Positions 9,142-20,219 are shown, numbered from the stretch's first letter. The stretch: 64,000 nucleotides of DNA from Vibrio agarivorans (GCF_030409635.1 NZ_JAUFQF010000004.1:2952990-3016989); one strand, 5' to 3'. Notes: generated from the letters alone by a model not told the origin. Numbers and translations are program-made.

Positions 9142-11418
9142 ATGGCTGAGCAATTTGCTAAAGCTTGGGAAGGTTTTGCTGAAGGTGATTGGCAAAACGA
9201 AGTAAACGTACGTGACTTCATTCAGAAGAACTACGCTCCTTATGAAGGCGACGAGTCTTTCCTAGTTTCTGAAGGTACTGAAGCGACTAACACGCTTTGG
9301 GCTAAAGTAATGGAAGGTATCAAACAGGAAAACAGCACTCACGCTCCTGTTGATTTCGATACTTCTGTTATCTCTACCATCACTTCACATGATGCGGGTT
9401 ACATCAACAAAGACCTAGAAACTATCGTTGGTCTACAAACTGAAGCGCCTCTTAAGCGTGCAATCATGCCTAACGGTGGCGTGCGCATGATCGAAGGTTC
9501 TTGTAAAGCATACGGCCGTACGCTTGACCCACAAGTTTCTAAAATCTACTCAGAGTACCGCAAAACACACAACCAAGGTGTTTTCGATGTTTACTCTCCA
9601 GACATCCTAAAATGTCGTAAGTCTGGCGTTCTGACTGGTCTTCCAGATGCATACGGCCGTGGTCGTATCATTGGTGACTACCGCCGCGTAGCACTTTACG
9701 GTGTAGACTTCCTAATGAAGGACAAAGTTGCTCAGTTCCACTCAACTCAAGAGCAACTAGAAGCGGGCGACAACCTGCAAATGACTATGCAGCTGCGTGA
9801 AGAGCTTCAAGAGCAACACCGCGCACTAGGTCAACTAAAAGAGATGGCAGCTTCTTACGGCTTCGACATTTCTGGTCCTGCAACAACTGCAAAAGAAGCA
9901 ATCCAGTGGACTTACTTCGGTTACCTAGCAGCGGTTAAGTCTCAAAACGGCGCAGCAATGTCTCTAGGTCGTACTTCGACTTTCCTTGACGTTTACGTTG
10001 AGCGTGACATCGCAGCTGGCATCATCACTGAAGAACAAGCTCAGGAAATGATCGACCACTTCGTAATGAAACTACGTATGGTTCGTTTCCTACGCACTCC
10101 TGAGTACGATGAGCTATTCTCTGGCGACCCAATCTGGGCAACAGAATCTATGGGTGGTATGGGTGTTGACGGTCGTACACTAGTTACACGTACAAACTTC
10201 CGTTTCCTAAACACGCTATACACTATGGGTCCTTCTCCAGAGCCAAACATCACTGTACTTTGGTCTGAGCAGCTACCTGAAGGCTTCAAGAAGTTCTGTG
10301 CGAAGGTATCTATCGATACTTCTTCTATCCAGTACGAAAACGATGACCTAATGCGTCCAGATTTCGACAACGATGACTACGCTATCGCTTGTTGTGTATC
10401 TCCAATGGTTATCGGTAAGCACATGCAGTTCTTCGGTGCGCGTGCAAACCTTGCTAAGACTCTACTTTACGTTATCAACGGCGGTGTAGATGAGAAGCTT
10501 AAGATCCAAGTTGGTCCTAAGACTGAAGCAATGACTGACGAAGTTCTAGACTTCGACAAAGTTTGGGCTGGTCTAGACAGCTTTATGGATTGGCTAGCAA
10601 CACAATACGTGACTGCGCTAAACGCAATCCACTACTCTCACGACAAGTACAGCTACGAAGCAGCGCTTATGGCTCTACACGACCGTGACGTTCGTCGTAC
10701 TATGGCTTGTGGTATTGCTGGTCTATCTGTTGCAGCTGACTCTCTATCTGCAATCAAATACGGCACAGTTAAGCCAATCCGTGACGAAGACGGTATCGCA
10801 ATCGACTTCGACATCTCTGGCGACTACCCGAAATTTGGTAACAACGACGCTCGCGTTGATGACATGGCTTGTGAACTTGTTACTAGCTTCATGAACAAGA
10901 TCCGTAAGCTTAAGACTTACCGTGATGCGGTACCTACACAGTCTATCCTTACTATCACTTCAAACGTGGTATACGGTAAGAAGACAGGTACTACACCAGA
11001 CGGTCGTAAAGCAGGTGCTCCATTCGCTCCAGGTGCAAACCCAATGCACGGTCGCGATGAGAAAGGTGCTGTAGCTTCTCTTACTTCTGTAGGTAAACTA
11101 CCGTTTGCTGACGCTAAAGATGGTATCTCATACACATTCTCTATCGTTCCAAACGCACTAGGTAAAGAAGAAGATTCACAACGTTCTAACCTTGCTGGTC
11201 TAATGGATGGTTACTTCCACCACGAAGCTGGCATTGAAGGTGGTCAACACCTAAACGTGAACGTTCTTAACCGCGAAACTCTAGAAGACGCAGTTAAGCA
11301 CCCTGAGAACTACCCTCAGCTAACAATTCGTGTATCAGGCTACGCTGTACGCTTCAACTCTCTGACTCCAGAGCAGCAAGCTGACGTAATCGCACGTACA
11401 TTCACTGAATCTTTATAA
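9142..11418 (+). CDS. pflB: formate C-acetyltransferase (pyruvate formate-lyase)
   Basis: Glycyl-radical enzyme converting pyruvate and CoA to acetyl-CoA and formate without oxygen. It has 758 residues against 760 in E. coli. The tandem catalytic cysteines C417-C418 lie in AIACCVSPM, and the radical glycine G733 lies in RVSGYAVRF near the C-terminus. Codon choice is strongly biased (cgt, ggt, aac, ctaa-type leucine), as expected for a highly expressed gene. Its activase pflA is 1.3 kb downstream, with an lpxR-like gene between. A strong terminator follows. Confidence 0.98.
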   Translation: MAEQFAKAWEGFAEGDWQNEVNVRDFIQKNYAPYEGDESFLVSEGTEATNTLWAKVMEGIKQENSTHAPVDFDTSVISTITSHDAGYINKDLETIVGLQTEAPLKRAIMPNGGVRMIEGSCKAYGRTLDPQVSKIYSEYRKTHNQGVFDVYSPDILKCRKSGVLTGLPDAYGRGRIIGDYRRVALYGVDFLMKDKVAQFHSTQEQLEAGDNLQMTMQLREELQEQHRALGQLKEMAASYGFDISGPATTAKEAIQWTYFGYLAAVKSQNGAAMSLGRTSTFLDVYVERDIAAGIITEEQAQEMIDHFVMKLRMVRFLRTPEYDELFSGDPIWATESMGGMGVDGRTLVTRTNFRFLNTLYTMGPSPEPNITVLWSEQLPEGFKKFCAKVSIDTSSIQYENDDLMRPDFDNDDYAIACCVSPMVIGKHMQFFGARANLAKTLLYVINGGVDEKLKIQVGPKTEAMTDEVLDFDKVWAGLDSFMDWLATQYVTALNAIHYSHDKYSYEAALMALHDRDVRRTMACGIAGLSVAADSLSAIKYGTVKPIRDEDGIAIDFDISGDYPKFGNNDARVDDMACELVTSFMNKIRKLKTYRDAVPTQSILTITSNVVYGKKTGTTPDGRKAGAPFAPGANPMHGRDEKGAVASLTSVGKLPFADAKDGISYTFSIVPNALGKEEDSQRSNLAGLMDGYFHHEAGIEGGQHLNVNVLNRETLEDAVKHPENYPQLTIRVSGYAVRFNSLTPEQQADVIARTFTESL

Positions 11419-11441
11419 TTAGAGACACTCATTGAATAGTG

Positions 11442-11468
11442 AAAGCCCCGCCTTGTGCGGGGCTTTTT
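11442..11468 (+). terminator. terminator of pflB
   Basis: Nine-base-pair GC-rich stem (aagccccgc / gcggggctt) with a five-base loop and a T run. Confidence 0.9.
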
Positions 11469-11579
11469 GCATTCAGATTTACTGCACAAAACCTCACATA
11501 ACCCTGACAATTACTCGGACAAAGCGGAATTTTTAGGTACTATAGCTGCAATTAACAAAAGGAAGTTGTAGTTATAATA

Positions 11580-12578
11580 ATGAAGCCTTTAGCATTACTG
11601 GCATTGAGCCTTTCTTCTCTCGCTTGCAGCGTTGCTGCCTCTGACAGAAATACACTTGTATTTAGTATCGATAACGACGGAATGGTGCGTACCGATCACG
11701 ACTATTCTAATGGTCTGTTTCTTTCCTACACGACTGGAGCCATTAATCCTCCGATGTTTTTACGCCCATTGAGCCTTTCGGCTTGGGGTGTCTCTTCCCT
11801 CGATAAATTTGAGTTCGTGCTTGGCCACAAAATGTGGACACCTGAAGATATCGAAGAAGAGAATGCTATTGCTGGCGATCGTCCTTATGCGGGCTTTTTC
11901 CATACAGAGTTTAACTACATTAGCTTGCACCCACAGCAAGCCCATCGCTTCAATTTAACTGTTGGTGTGACGGGTGATAACTCTTTTGCTTCCGAAGCGC
12001 AAAGTATTGTACACAGTATTGTCGGCTCTGATGATCCTATGGGTTGGGATAACCAAATCGACGAAGGCTGGGTGGGTAGCATTGGCTATCTTAGCCACTA
12101 CAACCTGATGCGTGAGCGCTCTTTTGGCAACTCTCAAGTGGAGATTTCGAATGTCAGTGAAGTGAACGCTGGTAACTTCCGCAGTGATATATCGACCGGT
12201 TTTATGTTCCGTTGGGGTACTGACCTTGAGGGCAATATGGGTTCGGCCAACATTGACCATGAGAACCCGTTCCGCGCTGGTATGATAGGCGCGTCAAATT
12301 CTGGATGGTTTGGTTTTGCTGGTGCAAAAGGCCGTATCCGCTTTAACGATGTGACTATCGAAGGTCATCGTGAGCTCGTTAACCCAGACCCAAATTTGCC
12401 GCTTTCCGCTTACGAAATGGAAATCGAACCACTTCAGGCTTCGATGATTGTGGGTATGGTTTGGTATAACCAAAACTTTGGTGCCAGCCTCACTATTTCC
12501 GGGCACACACCAGAATACAAAGATGCACCACAACCGGTTTATGGTACGGGTGGCTTTACCTTGTTTGGATTCTTCTAA
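11580..12578 (+). CDS. lpxR: LpxR-family outer-membrane lipid A 3'-O-deacylase (DUF2219)
   Basis: Outer-membrane beta-barrel predicted to remove the 3'-acyloxyacyl chain of lipid A. The first 20 residues form a signal peptide ending SVAA. The mature N-terminus has FSIDNDGMVRTDHDYSNG, the conserved N/D and Ser/Thr active-site strand of LpxR, and H145 in the segment HSIVGSDDPMGWDNQ corresponds to the catalytic histidine region. The protein ends in Phe (FTLFGFF), as barrels do. Length 332 against about 320 for LpxR. It lies between pflB and pflA with its own spacing on both sides, so it is probably transcribed alone. Activity is inferred from family. Confidence 0.82.
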   Translation: MKPLALLALSLSSLACSVAASDRNTLVFSIDNDGMVRTDHDYSNGLFLSYTTGAINPPMFLRPLSLSAWGVSSLDKFEFVLGHKMWTPEDIEEENAIAGDRPYAGFFHTEFNYISLHPQQAHRFNLTVGVTGDNSFASEAQSIVHSIVGSDDPMGWDNQIDEGWVGSIGYLSHYNLMRERSFGNSQVEISNVSEVNAGNFRSDISTGFMFRWGTDLEGNMGSANIDHENPFRAGMIGASNSGWFGFAGAKGRIRFNDVTIEGHRELVNPDPNLPLSAYEMEIEPLQASMIVGMVWYNQNFGASLTISGHTPEYKDAPQPVYGTGGFTLFGFF

Positions 12579-12596
12579 CCTCTAATCACTCAGTTT

Positions 12597-12620
12597 GATA
12601 GAGGGGGAAGCCCCTCTATC
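12597..12620 (+). terminator. hairpin after lpxR-like gene
   Basis: Perfect ten-base arms gatagagggg / cccctctatc with a four-base loop. No T run follows, so it may terminate weakly or protect the 3' end. Confidence 0.5.
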
Positions 12621-12746
12621 TGTTCATCTCGATCACAGTTACTCACTCTGTCATGTTCTGTAACCAGCTCATCGGCAATCAAACCTATTTAATCCTCAAC
12701 TTTTGTAATAAAATATCTCAACTATTTGAAGAACAGAGATTAACTC

Positions 12747-13487
12747 ATGTCTACTACTGGTCGTATTCACTCGTTCGAGTCTTGTGGCACTGTCGATGGC
12801 CCTGGCATCCGCTTTATCGTTTTCCTACAAGGTTGTTTGATGCGTTGTAAATACTGTCATAACCGCGATACGTGGGATCCAAAAGACGGTAAAGAAGTCA
12901 CTGTTGATGAAATAATGAAAGACGCGACGTCTTATCGCCACTTTATGAACGCTTCTGGCGGTGGTGTGACGTGTTCAGGGGGTGAAGCTATGATGCAGCC
13001 TGAATTTGTGCGTGATTTCTTTAAAGCGGCAAAGGCAGAGGGCATCCACACTTGCTTAGATACAAATGGCTACATCCGTAAGCACACTGATGTTGTTGAT
13101 GAAGTTCTTGAGCAAACCGATCTTGTCATGCTTGACCTAAAGCATATGGATGACGAAGTACACGAAGATCTCATCGGTGTATCCAATCGCCGTACGTTAG
13201 ACTTCGCACGTTACCTACAAAAAATCGGTCAGACGACTTGGATCCGCTACGTAGTTGTTCCTGGCTACACTGATGATCTCGATGCTGCTCGTAAGCTGGG
13301 TGAGTTCATCAAAGACATGGACAATGTTGAAAAAGTGGAGCTGCTGCCTTATCACAAACTAGGTGCGCACAAATGGGAAGCGCTGGGTCACGACTACCCG
13401 CTAGAAGGCGTGAATCCACCTTCTAAAGAGACAATGGATAGCATTGTTGAAGTGCTAAGCGAATACCACGACAACATCAAATACTAA
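12747..13487 (+). CDS. pflA: pyruvate formate-lyase 1-activating enzyme
   Basis: Radical SAM enzyme that generates the glycyl radical on PflB. The cluster motif CxxxCxxC is C30, C34, C37 in CLMRCKYC, and the SAM-binding GGE motif appears as SGGEAM. Length is 246 residues, equal to E. coli PflA. The N-terminal [18 protein letters not shown] is diagnostic. It is downstream of pflB but not adjacent to it. yfbU follows 62 bases later and may share its transcript. Confidence 0.97.
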   Translation: MSTTGRIHSFESCGTVDGPGIRFIVFLQGCLMRCKYCHNRDTWDPKDGKEVTVDEIMKDATSYRHFMNASGGGVTCSGGEAMMQPEFVRDFFKAAKAEGIHTCLDTNGYIRKHTDVVDEVLEQTDLVMLDLKHMDDEVHEDLIGVSNRRTLDFARYLQKIGQTTWIRYVVVPGYTDDLDAARKLGEFIKDMDNVEKVELLPYHKLGAHKWEALGHDYPLEGVNPPSKETMDSIVEVLSEYHDNIKY

Positions 13488-13549
13488 TAAGGGTTTACTG
13501 GCCTAAATTGCCACTAAACCAATAATTGAAAGTAAAGAGGCTCAAAATA

Positions 13550-14050
13550 ATGGAAATGACAAACGCTCAACGTTTGATCCTGTCGAACCAATACAAATTG
13601 ATGATGAAAATGGACCCTGAGAACTCAGGTAAGTACCAACGTCTTCAAACGATCGTGGAACGTGGCTACGAGCTACAAATGCGCGAGCTCAACAAAGATT
13701 TCGGTCGCCTAACAGAAGACGAGTGTCGTGAAATCATTGATATCATGGAAATGTACCATGCGATGCAAGAGTCAAACAAAATGCTAGAAGAAAGTGAGCG
13801 TGCTGACGTAGACCAGCGCCGCCTACTGTTCTTGGGCTTTGATGCAGCAACAGAAGCCCAGTGTGTGCACTATGTGCGCTTCTTGGTTGACTCTGAAGGT
13901 CTTTACCCTCAGTTCGACAAAGCCGATCACCATTTTAACTCACAGATGCCAATGCTCGACAAATATCGCCGCATGCTTGCCACATGGCGCCACTGCCCAC
14001 GTCAGTATCACCTATCGGCAGCAGAGTTCAAGCAAATCTTTAACGCTTAG
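13550..14050 (+). CDS. yfbU: YfbU family protein
   Basis: 166-residue cytoplasmic protein of the conserved YfbU family. The start [16 protein letters not shown] and the body ([48 protein letters not shown]) match the enteric protein closely along its length. The frame opens further upstream at 13526, but the family start and an agagg site point to 13550. The function is not established. Helical, no signal peptide. It lies behind pflA and ends in a clear terminator. Confidence 0.92.
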   Translation: MEMTNAQRLILSNQYKLMMKMDPENSGKYQRLQTIVERGYELQMRELNKDFGRLTEDECREIIDIMEMYHAMQESNKMLEESERADVDQRRLLFLGFDAATEAQCVHYVRFLVDSEGLYPQFDKADHHFNSQMPMLDKYRRMLATWRHCPRQYHLSAAEFKQIFNA

Positions 14051-14083
14051 TCTCTACTGGCCTCAATAAGGTTATCTGATGCT

Positions 14084-14119
14084 AAAATGCCGTAAGACTC
14101 CAATCTTGCGGCATTTTTT
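14084..14119 (+). terminator. terminator after yfbU
   Basis: Stem aaaatgccgtaaga / tcttgcggcatttt (one G-T pair) with a six-base loop, followed by further T residues. It can also serve the convergent MipA/OmpV gene. Confidence 0.85.
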
Positions 14120-14147
14120 GTTTTATCTCATCCGGTTTTCACTTCAT

Positions 14148-14903
14148 CTAAAATGAATAGGTGATACCCAGCATCAAACTCGTTCCGTGTGTGGCATCGA
14201 GAATGGGACTCTCTTCTAAATCCCCTTCAAGGTTCGAGTATCGAATCGCCCCCATCACACGGATGCTTCGGGTTATGCCGTAGTAACCACTTGCCCCAAT
14301 AAAGAAGTTACCATCATAACCTGGGTCAAACTCATTAAAACGCGTTCTCGCAGCTTCAGCCGCGCTCACTCCGTAGAGGTGCTGGTTGAGCTTTTCACTG
14401 TTATAGGCATAACCAATATTGGGAGTGAAGCCCCAACCTTGCCCACGGATAGGATAAGAATAAGAGGTTTGCGCGTAGAAGCCATCATGTCTGCCTGCAA
14501 TATCAGCACCGGCACTCACTTCAAACATACCGTAGCGGCTTAGATACTGATAGCTCGCTCCACCTAATACGGCTGATTTTCGCTTATCTAGCTTCTTGAT
14601 ATCAGGGTCACTGGAGTCATCGGGGTCTAAAGTTCGAGGGTCATATTGCAAGCGCAGCACGAAGTTATGCGGTGTGCCACGCGGAAAGATACGATAACCC
14701 GCTGAGAATCCACGCAGAAATAGGTGCTCACCTTCGTAGCCGATAATTGGGATAACCGTACGATTAGAGTCGGTATCAATGTATACTTCCGGCGAATAAG
14801 ATGCCCCGACCCCAACAGACCAAGGTGATGGTGCTGCGCTGGCACTTGCACTGAACGCAAGCGCTGTTAAGAGCAGAACTTTGTTTTTAGAGTTATACAA
14901 CAT
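14148..14903 (-). CDS. MipA/OmpV family outer-membrane protein
   Basis: 251-residue beta-barrel. A signal peptide of about 23 residues ends ASA before APSPWSVGVG. The typical OmpV pattern follows: IPIIGYEGEHLFLRG, then alternating strands, and a C-terminal aromatic SLMLGITYSF. MipA in E. coli scaffolds murein enzymes and OmpV in Vibrio is an immunogenic porin-like protein; which role applies cannot be told. A ggaga site precedes the ATG. It is monocistronic and convergent with yfbU. Confidence 0.88.
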   Translation of the reverse strand: MLYNSKNKVLLLTALAFSASASAAPSPWSVGVGASYSPEVYIDTDSNRTVIPIIGYEGEHLFLRGFSAGYRIFPRGTPHNFVLRLQYDPRTLDPDDSSDPDIKKLDKRKSAVLGGASYQYLSRYGMFEVSAGADIAGRHDGFYAQTSYSYPIRGQGWGFTPNIGYAYNSEKLNQHLYGVSAAEAARTRFNEFDPGYDGNFFIGASGYYGITRSIRVMGAIRYSNLEGDLEESPILDATHGTSLMLGITYSF

Positions 14904-15409
14904 TTTCTCTCCATGAATTTAGCCAACTCATTTCACGGTATCGACTTCCTGTTTCGACTATCGCACCGTATTTGTGTAGTCCACAAGGGCTTAGCCAAGC
15001 TCTCTTAACGCTATGTTCTCCTTTTTACCGGGGTAAATGCAATATTTTTTCAACAATTCATGCACATAAGTTCTAAAAAAGTAAACAAAACCCGTGAGAG
15101 CGACTAGAAAAACGGTATTTATTGAACTAGCCCTCTATTTGTTCATTAAATCCATAATTGTTAAGCAAAATTGCCAAACCATTACTAGGCTATAGATATA
15201 CGTCTTGGACATTAAAAAGGTTCGATGGAGCAAGTGCGAAGCAAAACTCGTTACCAACTTTGTCGTAATTTTTAACAATAGAAGTCGGTCTTATTGATTA
15301 AAGGAACTGATATAGGCGAGGCCGACATCACGTATATAACATAAGAACGCGAGTGAATTGCCTAATGCAGTGAGATGGATTTGGGCAAAAGGAACAGAGG
15401 GGAATTGCC
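14904..15409. other. divergent intergenic region before yeaG
   Basis: 506 AT-rich bases with no credible gene. It should carry the promoters of the OmpV-family gene and of the yeaG-yeaH-ycgB operon. I looked for the GG-N10-GC pattern of a sigma-54 promoter and did not find a good one. The closest text near 15225 has the wrong spacing. Confidence 0.5.
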
Positions 15410-17344
15410 ATGAGTATTTTCGACCATTATCAATCTAGATATGAAGCGGCGAAGGATGAAGAACTATCCATTCAAGAGTTCTTGTCCCTATGTAAAGATG
15501 ATAAAAGTGCCTATGCAAACGCGGCGGAGAGACTGCTGCTTGCGATTGGTGAACCTGAGATCATTGATACCGCTCAAGACCCACGATTAAGCCGTATTTT
15601 TTCAAACCGAGTCATTTCTCGCTACAAAGAGTTTGAAGATTTCTTCGGTATGGAAGATGCGATTGAGCAAATTGTCTCGTATCTCAAACACGCTGCACAA
15701 GGGCTCGAAGAGCGTAAACAGATTCTCTACTTGCTCGGCCCTGTGGGTGGTGGTAAGTCTTCATTAGCAGAAAAACTCAAAGCACTGATGCAAAAAATGC
15801 CTATCTATGTGCTCTCGGCGAATGGTGAACGTAGTCCGGTCAACGACCATCCTTTCTGCCTATTTGATGTGACGGAAGACGGACAATTGCTGAAAGAAGA
15901 GTACGGCATTGAGAAACGCTATTTGCGCTCTATCATGTCACCTTGGGCCGCCAAACGTCTGCACGAATTTGGTGGTGATATCACCAAATTCAAGGTCGTA
16001 AAAGTACGTCCATCAATCTTAGACCAAGTCGCGATAGCGAAAACCGAACCTGGTGATGAGAACAACCAAGACATTTCATCACTGGTAGGTAAAGTCGACA
16101 TCCGCCAGCTTGAGCATTTCTCTCAAGATGACCCTGATGCTTACAGTTATTCTGGTGCGCTATGTAAAGCAAACCAAGGCTTGATGGAGTTCGTTGAGAT
16201 GTTTAAAGCGCCCATCAAGGTGCTACACCCACTTTTAACCGCGACTCAAGAAGGTAACTTTAACGGTACTGAAGGACTTTCTGCGTTGCCATTTGACGGC
16301 ATGATCCTCGCTCACTCTAACGAATCTGAGTGGCAAACGTTCCGCAACAACAAGAACAACGAGGCGTTCCTCGATCGTGTCTACATAGTGAAAGTCCCTT
16401 ACTGTTTGCGTGTTTCTGAAGAAGTTAAAATTTACCAGAAGCTGCTAGACCATTCAGAGCTTTCAAAAGCCCCTTGCTCGCCAAGCACCCTCGATTTACT
16501 GGCACAGTTTAGTATTTTGTCTCGCCTTAAAGAGCCAGAAAACTCGTCACTGTTCTCGAAAATGCGCGTTTATGATGGTGAAACCCTAAAAGACACCGAC
16601 CCGAAAGCCAAGAGCTATCAAGAATATCGTGACTACGCTGGTGTAGATGAAGGTATGAACGGCCTTTCTACCCGTTTTGCCTTTAAGATCCTGTCTCGCG
16701 TATTCAACTTTGATCAAACGGAAGTTGCTGCTAACCCTGTCCACCTTTTCTATGTGATTGAGCAGCAAATTGAGCGTGAGCAGTTCCCACAAGAGACCGC
16801 CGAGAAATACCTTGAGTTCTTGAAAGGGTATCTGGTTCCTCGCTACGTTGAGTTCATTGGCAAAGAGATTCAAACCGCTTACTTAGAATCTTACTCTGAG
16901 TACGGTCAAAATATCTTCGACCGCTACGTGACCTATGCTGACTTCTGGATTCAAGACCAAGAGTATCGTGACCCTGAGACGGGTCAGTTGTTCGACCGCT
17001 CTTCACTAAATAATGAGTTAGAGAAGATTGAGAAAACGGCAGGGATAAGCAATCCGAAAGACTTCCGTAACGAGATCGTGAACTTTGTTCTTCGCGCTCG
17101 CGCAAGTAACAACGGTAAAAACCCGCTTTGGACAAGCTACGAGAAGCTGCGCACTGTCATCGAGAAGAAAATGTTCTCGAACACAGAAGAGCTGCTTCCA
17201 GTCATCTCGTTCAATGCGAAGACCTCTTCTGAAGATCAGAAGAAACATGACGACTTTGTCGCTCGTATGATGGAAAAAGGTTATACAGAGAAACAAGTAC
17301 GTCTACTTTCTGAGTGGTACTTGCGTGTTCGTAAGTCATCATAA
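15410..17344 (+). CDS. yeaG: PrkA family serine/threonine protein kinase
   Basis: AAA-type ATPase fused to a kinase-like C-terminal domain, 644 residues, exactly the length of E. coli YeaG. Walker A GPVGGGKSS lies at residues 110-118. The N-terminal MSIFDHYQSRYEAAKDEELSIQEFL is typical. In enteric bacteria the protein acts in stationary-phase and nitrogen-starvation responses. It is followed by yeaH and ycgB, the usual partners, which supports one stress module. A hairpin lies in the gap to yeaH. A ggggaa site precedes the ATG. Confidence 0.95.
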   Translation: MSIFDHYQSRYEAAKDEELSIQEFLSLCKDDKSAYANAAERLLLAIGEPEIIDTAQDPRLSRIFSNRVISRYKEFEDFFGMEDAIEQIVSYLKHAAQGLEERKQILYLLGPVGGGKSSLAEKLKALMQKMPIYVLSANGERSPVNDHPFCLFDVTEDGQLLKEEYGIEKRYLRSIMSPWAAKRLHEFGGDITKFKVVKVRPSILDQVAIAKTEPGDENNQDISSLVGKVDIRQLEHFSQDDPDAYSYSGALCKANQGLMEFVEMFKAPIKVLHPLLTATQEGNFNGTEGLSALPFDGMILAHSNESEWQTFRNNKNNEAFLDRVYIVKVPYCLRVSEEVKIYQKLLDHSELSKAPCSPSTLDLLAQFSILSRLKEPENSSLFSKMRVYDGETLKDTDPKAKSYQEYRDYAGVDEGMNGLSTRFAFKILSRVFNFDQTEVAANPVHLFYVIEQQIEREQFPQETAEKYLEFLKGYLVPRYVEFIGKEIQTAYLESYSEYGQNIFDRYVTYADFWIQDQEYRDPETGQLFDRSSLNNELEKIEKTAGISNPKDFRNEIVNFVLRARASNNGKNPLWTSYEKLRTVIEKKMFSNTEELLPVISFNAKTSSEDQKKHDDFVARMMEKGYTEKQVRLLSEWYLRVRKSS

Positions 17345-17358
17345 TCGTGGTTAGTTTC

Positions 17359-17380
17359 CCCCTCACCCGACGGTGAGGGG
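17359..17380 (+). repeat. intercistronic hairpin between yeaG and yeaH
   Basis: Perfect nine-base arms cccctcacc / ggtgagggg around a cgac loop, with no T run. It overlaps nothing coding and ends 19 bases before the yeaH start. It probably sets relative expression or mRNA stability. Confidence 0.6.
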
Positions 17381-17399
17381 ATCGATTGAGGGGATGATT

Positions 17400-18671
17400 A
17401 TGGCGCAATTTATAGATAGACGATTGAACGGCAAGAACAAAAGTGCCGTTAATCGTCAACGATTTCTCAAACGGCATAAAGCGCAGATCAAAGAGTCTGT
17501 CACTGATGCTGTCAGTCGTCGCTCTATCACCGATACAGAAACCGGTGAAGATATAGCGATTCCATCAAAAGACATTCGTGAGCCCTCTTTCCATCAAGGA
17601 CAAGGTGGCCTAAAAGAGCGAGTGCATCCAGGTAATGACCAATTTACTAAAGGGGACCAAATAGAGCGCCCCAAAGGTGGTCAAGGTGGAGGCGGCGCCG
17701 GTGAGGGTGACGCAAGCAAAGACGGTGAAGGCCAAGACGAGTTCGTCTTCCAGATATCAAAAGATGAATACCTTGATATATTGTTTGAAGATCTTGAACT
17801 GCCGAACCTAGAAAAAAACCAAGTAAATAAAATCACGGAATGGAAGACTCACCGTGCGGGTTACCAAACCGCAGGTATGCCTTCTAACATCGCGATTGTA
17901 CGTTCATTGCAACAATCACTTGCACGCAGAACAGCAATGACTGCAGGTAAAAAACGTTTAATCAATGAGCTCGAAGATGAATTGGAAGCTATTCAGAATC
18001 GCGAACCTGCGCAGTTAATCGAAGAGAAGCGCCTGAAAGAGGAGATCAAAGAGCTTAGAAACAAAATCGATAGAGTCCCGTTTATCGATACGTTTGATTT
18101 ACGCTTTAAAAACTATGAGCGCCGACCGATTCCGTCCAGCCAAGCGGTCATGTTCTGCCTAATGGACGTCTCTGGCTCTATGGACCAAGCGACTAAAGAC
18201 ATTGCTAAACGCTTCTACGTGCTCCTATACCTGTTCTTAAACCGCCGCTATGAAAATGTGGAGGTGGTTTTTATTCGCCACCACACGCAAGCGAAAGAAG
18301 TGGATGAGCATGAGTTTTTCTACTCACAAGAAACTGGTGGCACCATCGTTTCCAGTGCTCTGAAACTGATGAAAGAAATCGTCGATGACAGATACCCTTC
18401 TTCTGAATGGAATATCTATGCTGCGCAAGCCTCAGATGGTGATAACTGGGCAGATGATTCACCGCGTTGTAAAGAGCTGCTAGTCAATAAGTTATTGCCG
18501 ACTTGCCAGTACTACTCTTACATCGAAATTACTCGACGCTCTCACCAAACCCTGTGGCACGAGTATGAAAAAGTACAAAATGATTTTGCCAACTTCGCTA
18601 TGAAGAATATCCGCTCAACCGATGATATTTTCCCTGTGTTCAGGGAGCTATTCGCCAAGGAAGACGTCTAG
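17400..18671 (+). CDS. yeaH: YeaH/YhbH family protein with VWA-like domain
   Basis: 423-residue partner of the YeaG kinase. It starts [22 protein letters not shown], then a basic, low-complexity Gly-rich region (about residues 85-110, [12 protein letters not shown]). A C-terminal von Willebrand A-like domain follows with the metal site motif [12 protein letters not shown] (DxSxS). The start at 17400 is chosen over 17373 because the family begins MAQFIDRR and ggggatg precedes it. Function unknown beyond co-occurrence with YeaG and SpoVR. Confidence 0.93.
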   Translation: MAQFIDRRLNGKNKSAVNRQRFLKRHKAQIKESVTDAVSRRSITDTETGEDIAIPSKDIREPSFHQGQGGLKERVHPGNDQFTKGDQIERPKGGQGGGGAGEGDASKDGEGQDEFVFQISKDEYLDILFEDLELPNLEKNQVNKITEWKTHRAGYQTAGMPSNIAIVRSLQQSLARRTAMTAGKKRLINELEDELEAIQNREPAQLIEEKRLKEEIKELRNKIDRVPFIDTFDLRFKNYERRPIPSSQAVMFCLMDVSGSMDQATKDIAKRFYVLLYLFLNRRYENVEVVFIRHHTQAKEVDEHEFFYSQETGGTIVSSALKLMKEIVDDRYPSSEWNIYAAQASDGDNWADDSPRCKELLVNKLLPTCQYYSYIEITRRSHQTLWHEYEKVQNDFANFAMKNIRSTDDIFPVFRELFAKEDV

Positions 18672-18680
18672 GAGGACAGC

Positions 18681-20219
18681 ATGATAGAAGATAAAGTCGC
18701 CCAATCGACACGCATGCTACCCGATGGTCCAGACTGGACTTTCGATCTGCTCGAACGCTATCACCAAGAGATCAAGCGTGTCGCGCAACACTATCGACTC
18801 GATACGTACCCGAATCAAATTGAGGTCATTACCTCGGAACAGATGATGGATGCCTATTCAAGTATCGGTATGCCAATCAACTATAACCATTGGTCGTTTG
18901 GTAAAAAGTTCATACAAACCGAGCAAGGCTATAAACACGGCCAAATGGGCCTAGCCTACGAGATCGTGATCAACTCCGATCCATGTATCGCTTATTTGAT
19001 GGAAGAGAATACGGTCACGATGCAGGCGCTCGTAATGGCTCACGCCTGCTATGGCCACAACTCATTCTTTAAGGGAAACTATCTGTTCCAAACCTGGACA
19101 GACGCCAGTTCAATTATTGACTACCTGCTGTTTGCAAAAAAATATATTGCTGACTGTGAAGAAAAGTATGGTGTGTCAGAGGTTGAACTGCTCATCGACT
19201 CGTGTCATGCGCTGATGAACTACGGCGTCGATCGCTATAAACGCCCTGAAAAAATCTCTATTGCTGAAGAGAAAATGCGCCAAGAGGAACGCGAAGCTTA
19301 CCTTCAATCACTTGTTAATGACCTGTGGCGAACCGTACCTAAGAACAAAGAGAAGGAAGAAGAGGTAGAGAAAATACGCTTCCCTTCAGAGCCGCAAGAA
19401 AACATTCTGTACTTTATCGAGAAAAATGCGCCGCTATTGGAGCCTTGGCAGCGTGAAATCGTGCGTATCGTGCGTAAAGTCAGTCAATACTTCTACCCTC
19501 AAAAACAGACCCAAGTAATGAACGAGGGCTGGGCAACATTCTGGCACTACACTATCTTGAATCACCTCTATGATGAAGGCGTCGTGAGCGATCGTTTCAT
19601 TTTGGAATTTCTCCATAGCCATACTGGGGTGGTCGCACAACCGGCCTACAATAGCCCTTATTACAGCGGTATTAACCCGTACGCGCTTGGCTTTGCCATG
19701 TTTAAAGATATCAAGCGTATCTGTGAAGAGCCAACTGACGAAGATAGAGAGTGGTTCCCTGATCTCGTTGACACAGATTGGTTAGATGCGGTGCACTTTG
19801 CCATGCACAACTTCAAAGATGAAAGCTTCATAAGCCAGTACTTGTCCCCTCACCTTATTCGTGAGTTCAAGCTGTTTTCAATTTTGGATGATGATCGACG
19901 TAACTTTATTGAAGTCAGTGCCATTCATGACGAAATGGGTTATCGCGAAATACGTGAAAAGCTCGCTGCACAATACAACCTGAGTAACCTTGAGCCAAAC
20001 ATTCAGATCTACAACGTGGATGTGAGAGGCGATCGCTCCTTAACATTGCAACATGTGCCTCATAACCGCGTTCCACTTGATAAAGGACACGATGAGGTCT
20101 TAAAGCATCTTTACCGATTGTGGGGTTTTGATGTGATATTGGAAGAAGTGAAAGACACGGGTAGAAGAGAAATTTTAGCTACCTGTCCGCAGCGGCATGA
20201 CTATGGCGCAAAAATTTAG
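18681..20219 (+). CDS. ycgB: SpoVR family protein
   Basis: 512-residue protein of the SpoVR/YcgB family, named after a Bacillus spore-cortex gene. Recognised from WSFGKKF, QMGLAYEIVINSDPCIAYLMEENT, MAHACYGHNSFFKGNYLF and NEGWATFWHYTILN; the HxxxH and WATxxH-like motifs suggest a metal site. The ATG lies nine bases after the yeaH stop with an aggagg site, so it is coupled. In gamma-proteobacteria it nearly always travels with yeaG-yeaH. Molecular activity is not known. Confidence 0.95.
   Translation: MIEDKVAQSTRMLPDGPDWTFDLLERYHQEIKRVAQHYRLDTYPNQIEVITSEQMMDAYSSIGMPINYNHWSFGKKFIQTEQGYKHGQMGLAYEIVINSDPCIAYLMEENTVTMQALVMAHACYGHNSFFKGNYLFQTWTDASSIIDYLLFAKKYIADCEEKYGVSEVELLIDSCHALMNYGVDRYKRPEKISIAEEKMRQEEREAYLQSLVNDLWRTVPKNKEKEEEVEKIRFPSEPQENILYFIEKNAPLLEPWQREIVRIVRKVSQYFYPQKQTQVMNEGWATFWHYTILNHLYDEGVVSDRFILEFLHSHTGVVAQPAYNSPYYSGINPYALGFAMFKDIKRICEEPTDEDREWFPDLVDTDWLDAVHFAMHNFKDESFISQYLSPHLIREFKLFSILDDDRRNFIEVSAIHDEMGYREIREKLAAQYNLSNLEPNIQIYNVDVRGDRSLTLQHVPHNRVPLDKGHDEVLKHLYRLWGFDVILEEVKDTGRREILATCPQRHDYGAKI

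Noticed and set aside
15200..15260. Sigma-54 promoter before yeaG
   Set aside because: GG and GC elements are 12 rather than 10 bases apart and the flanking consensus is missing.
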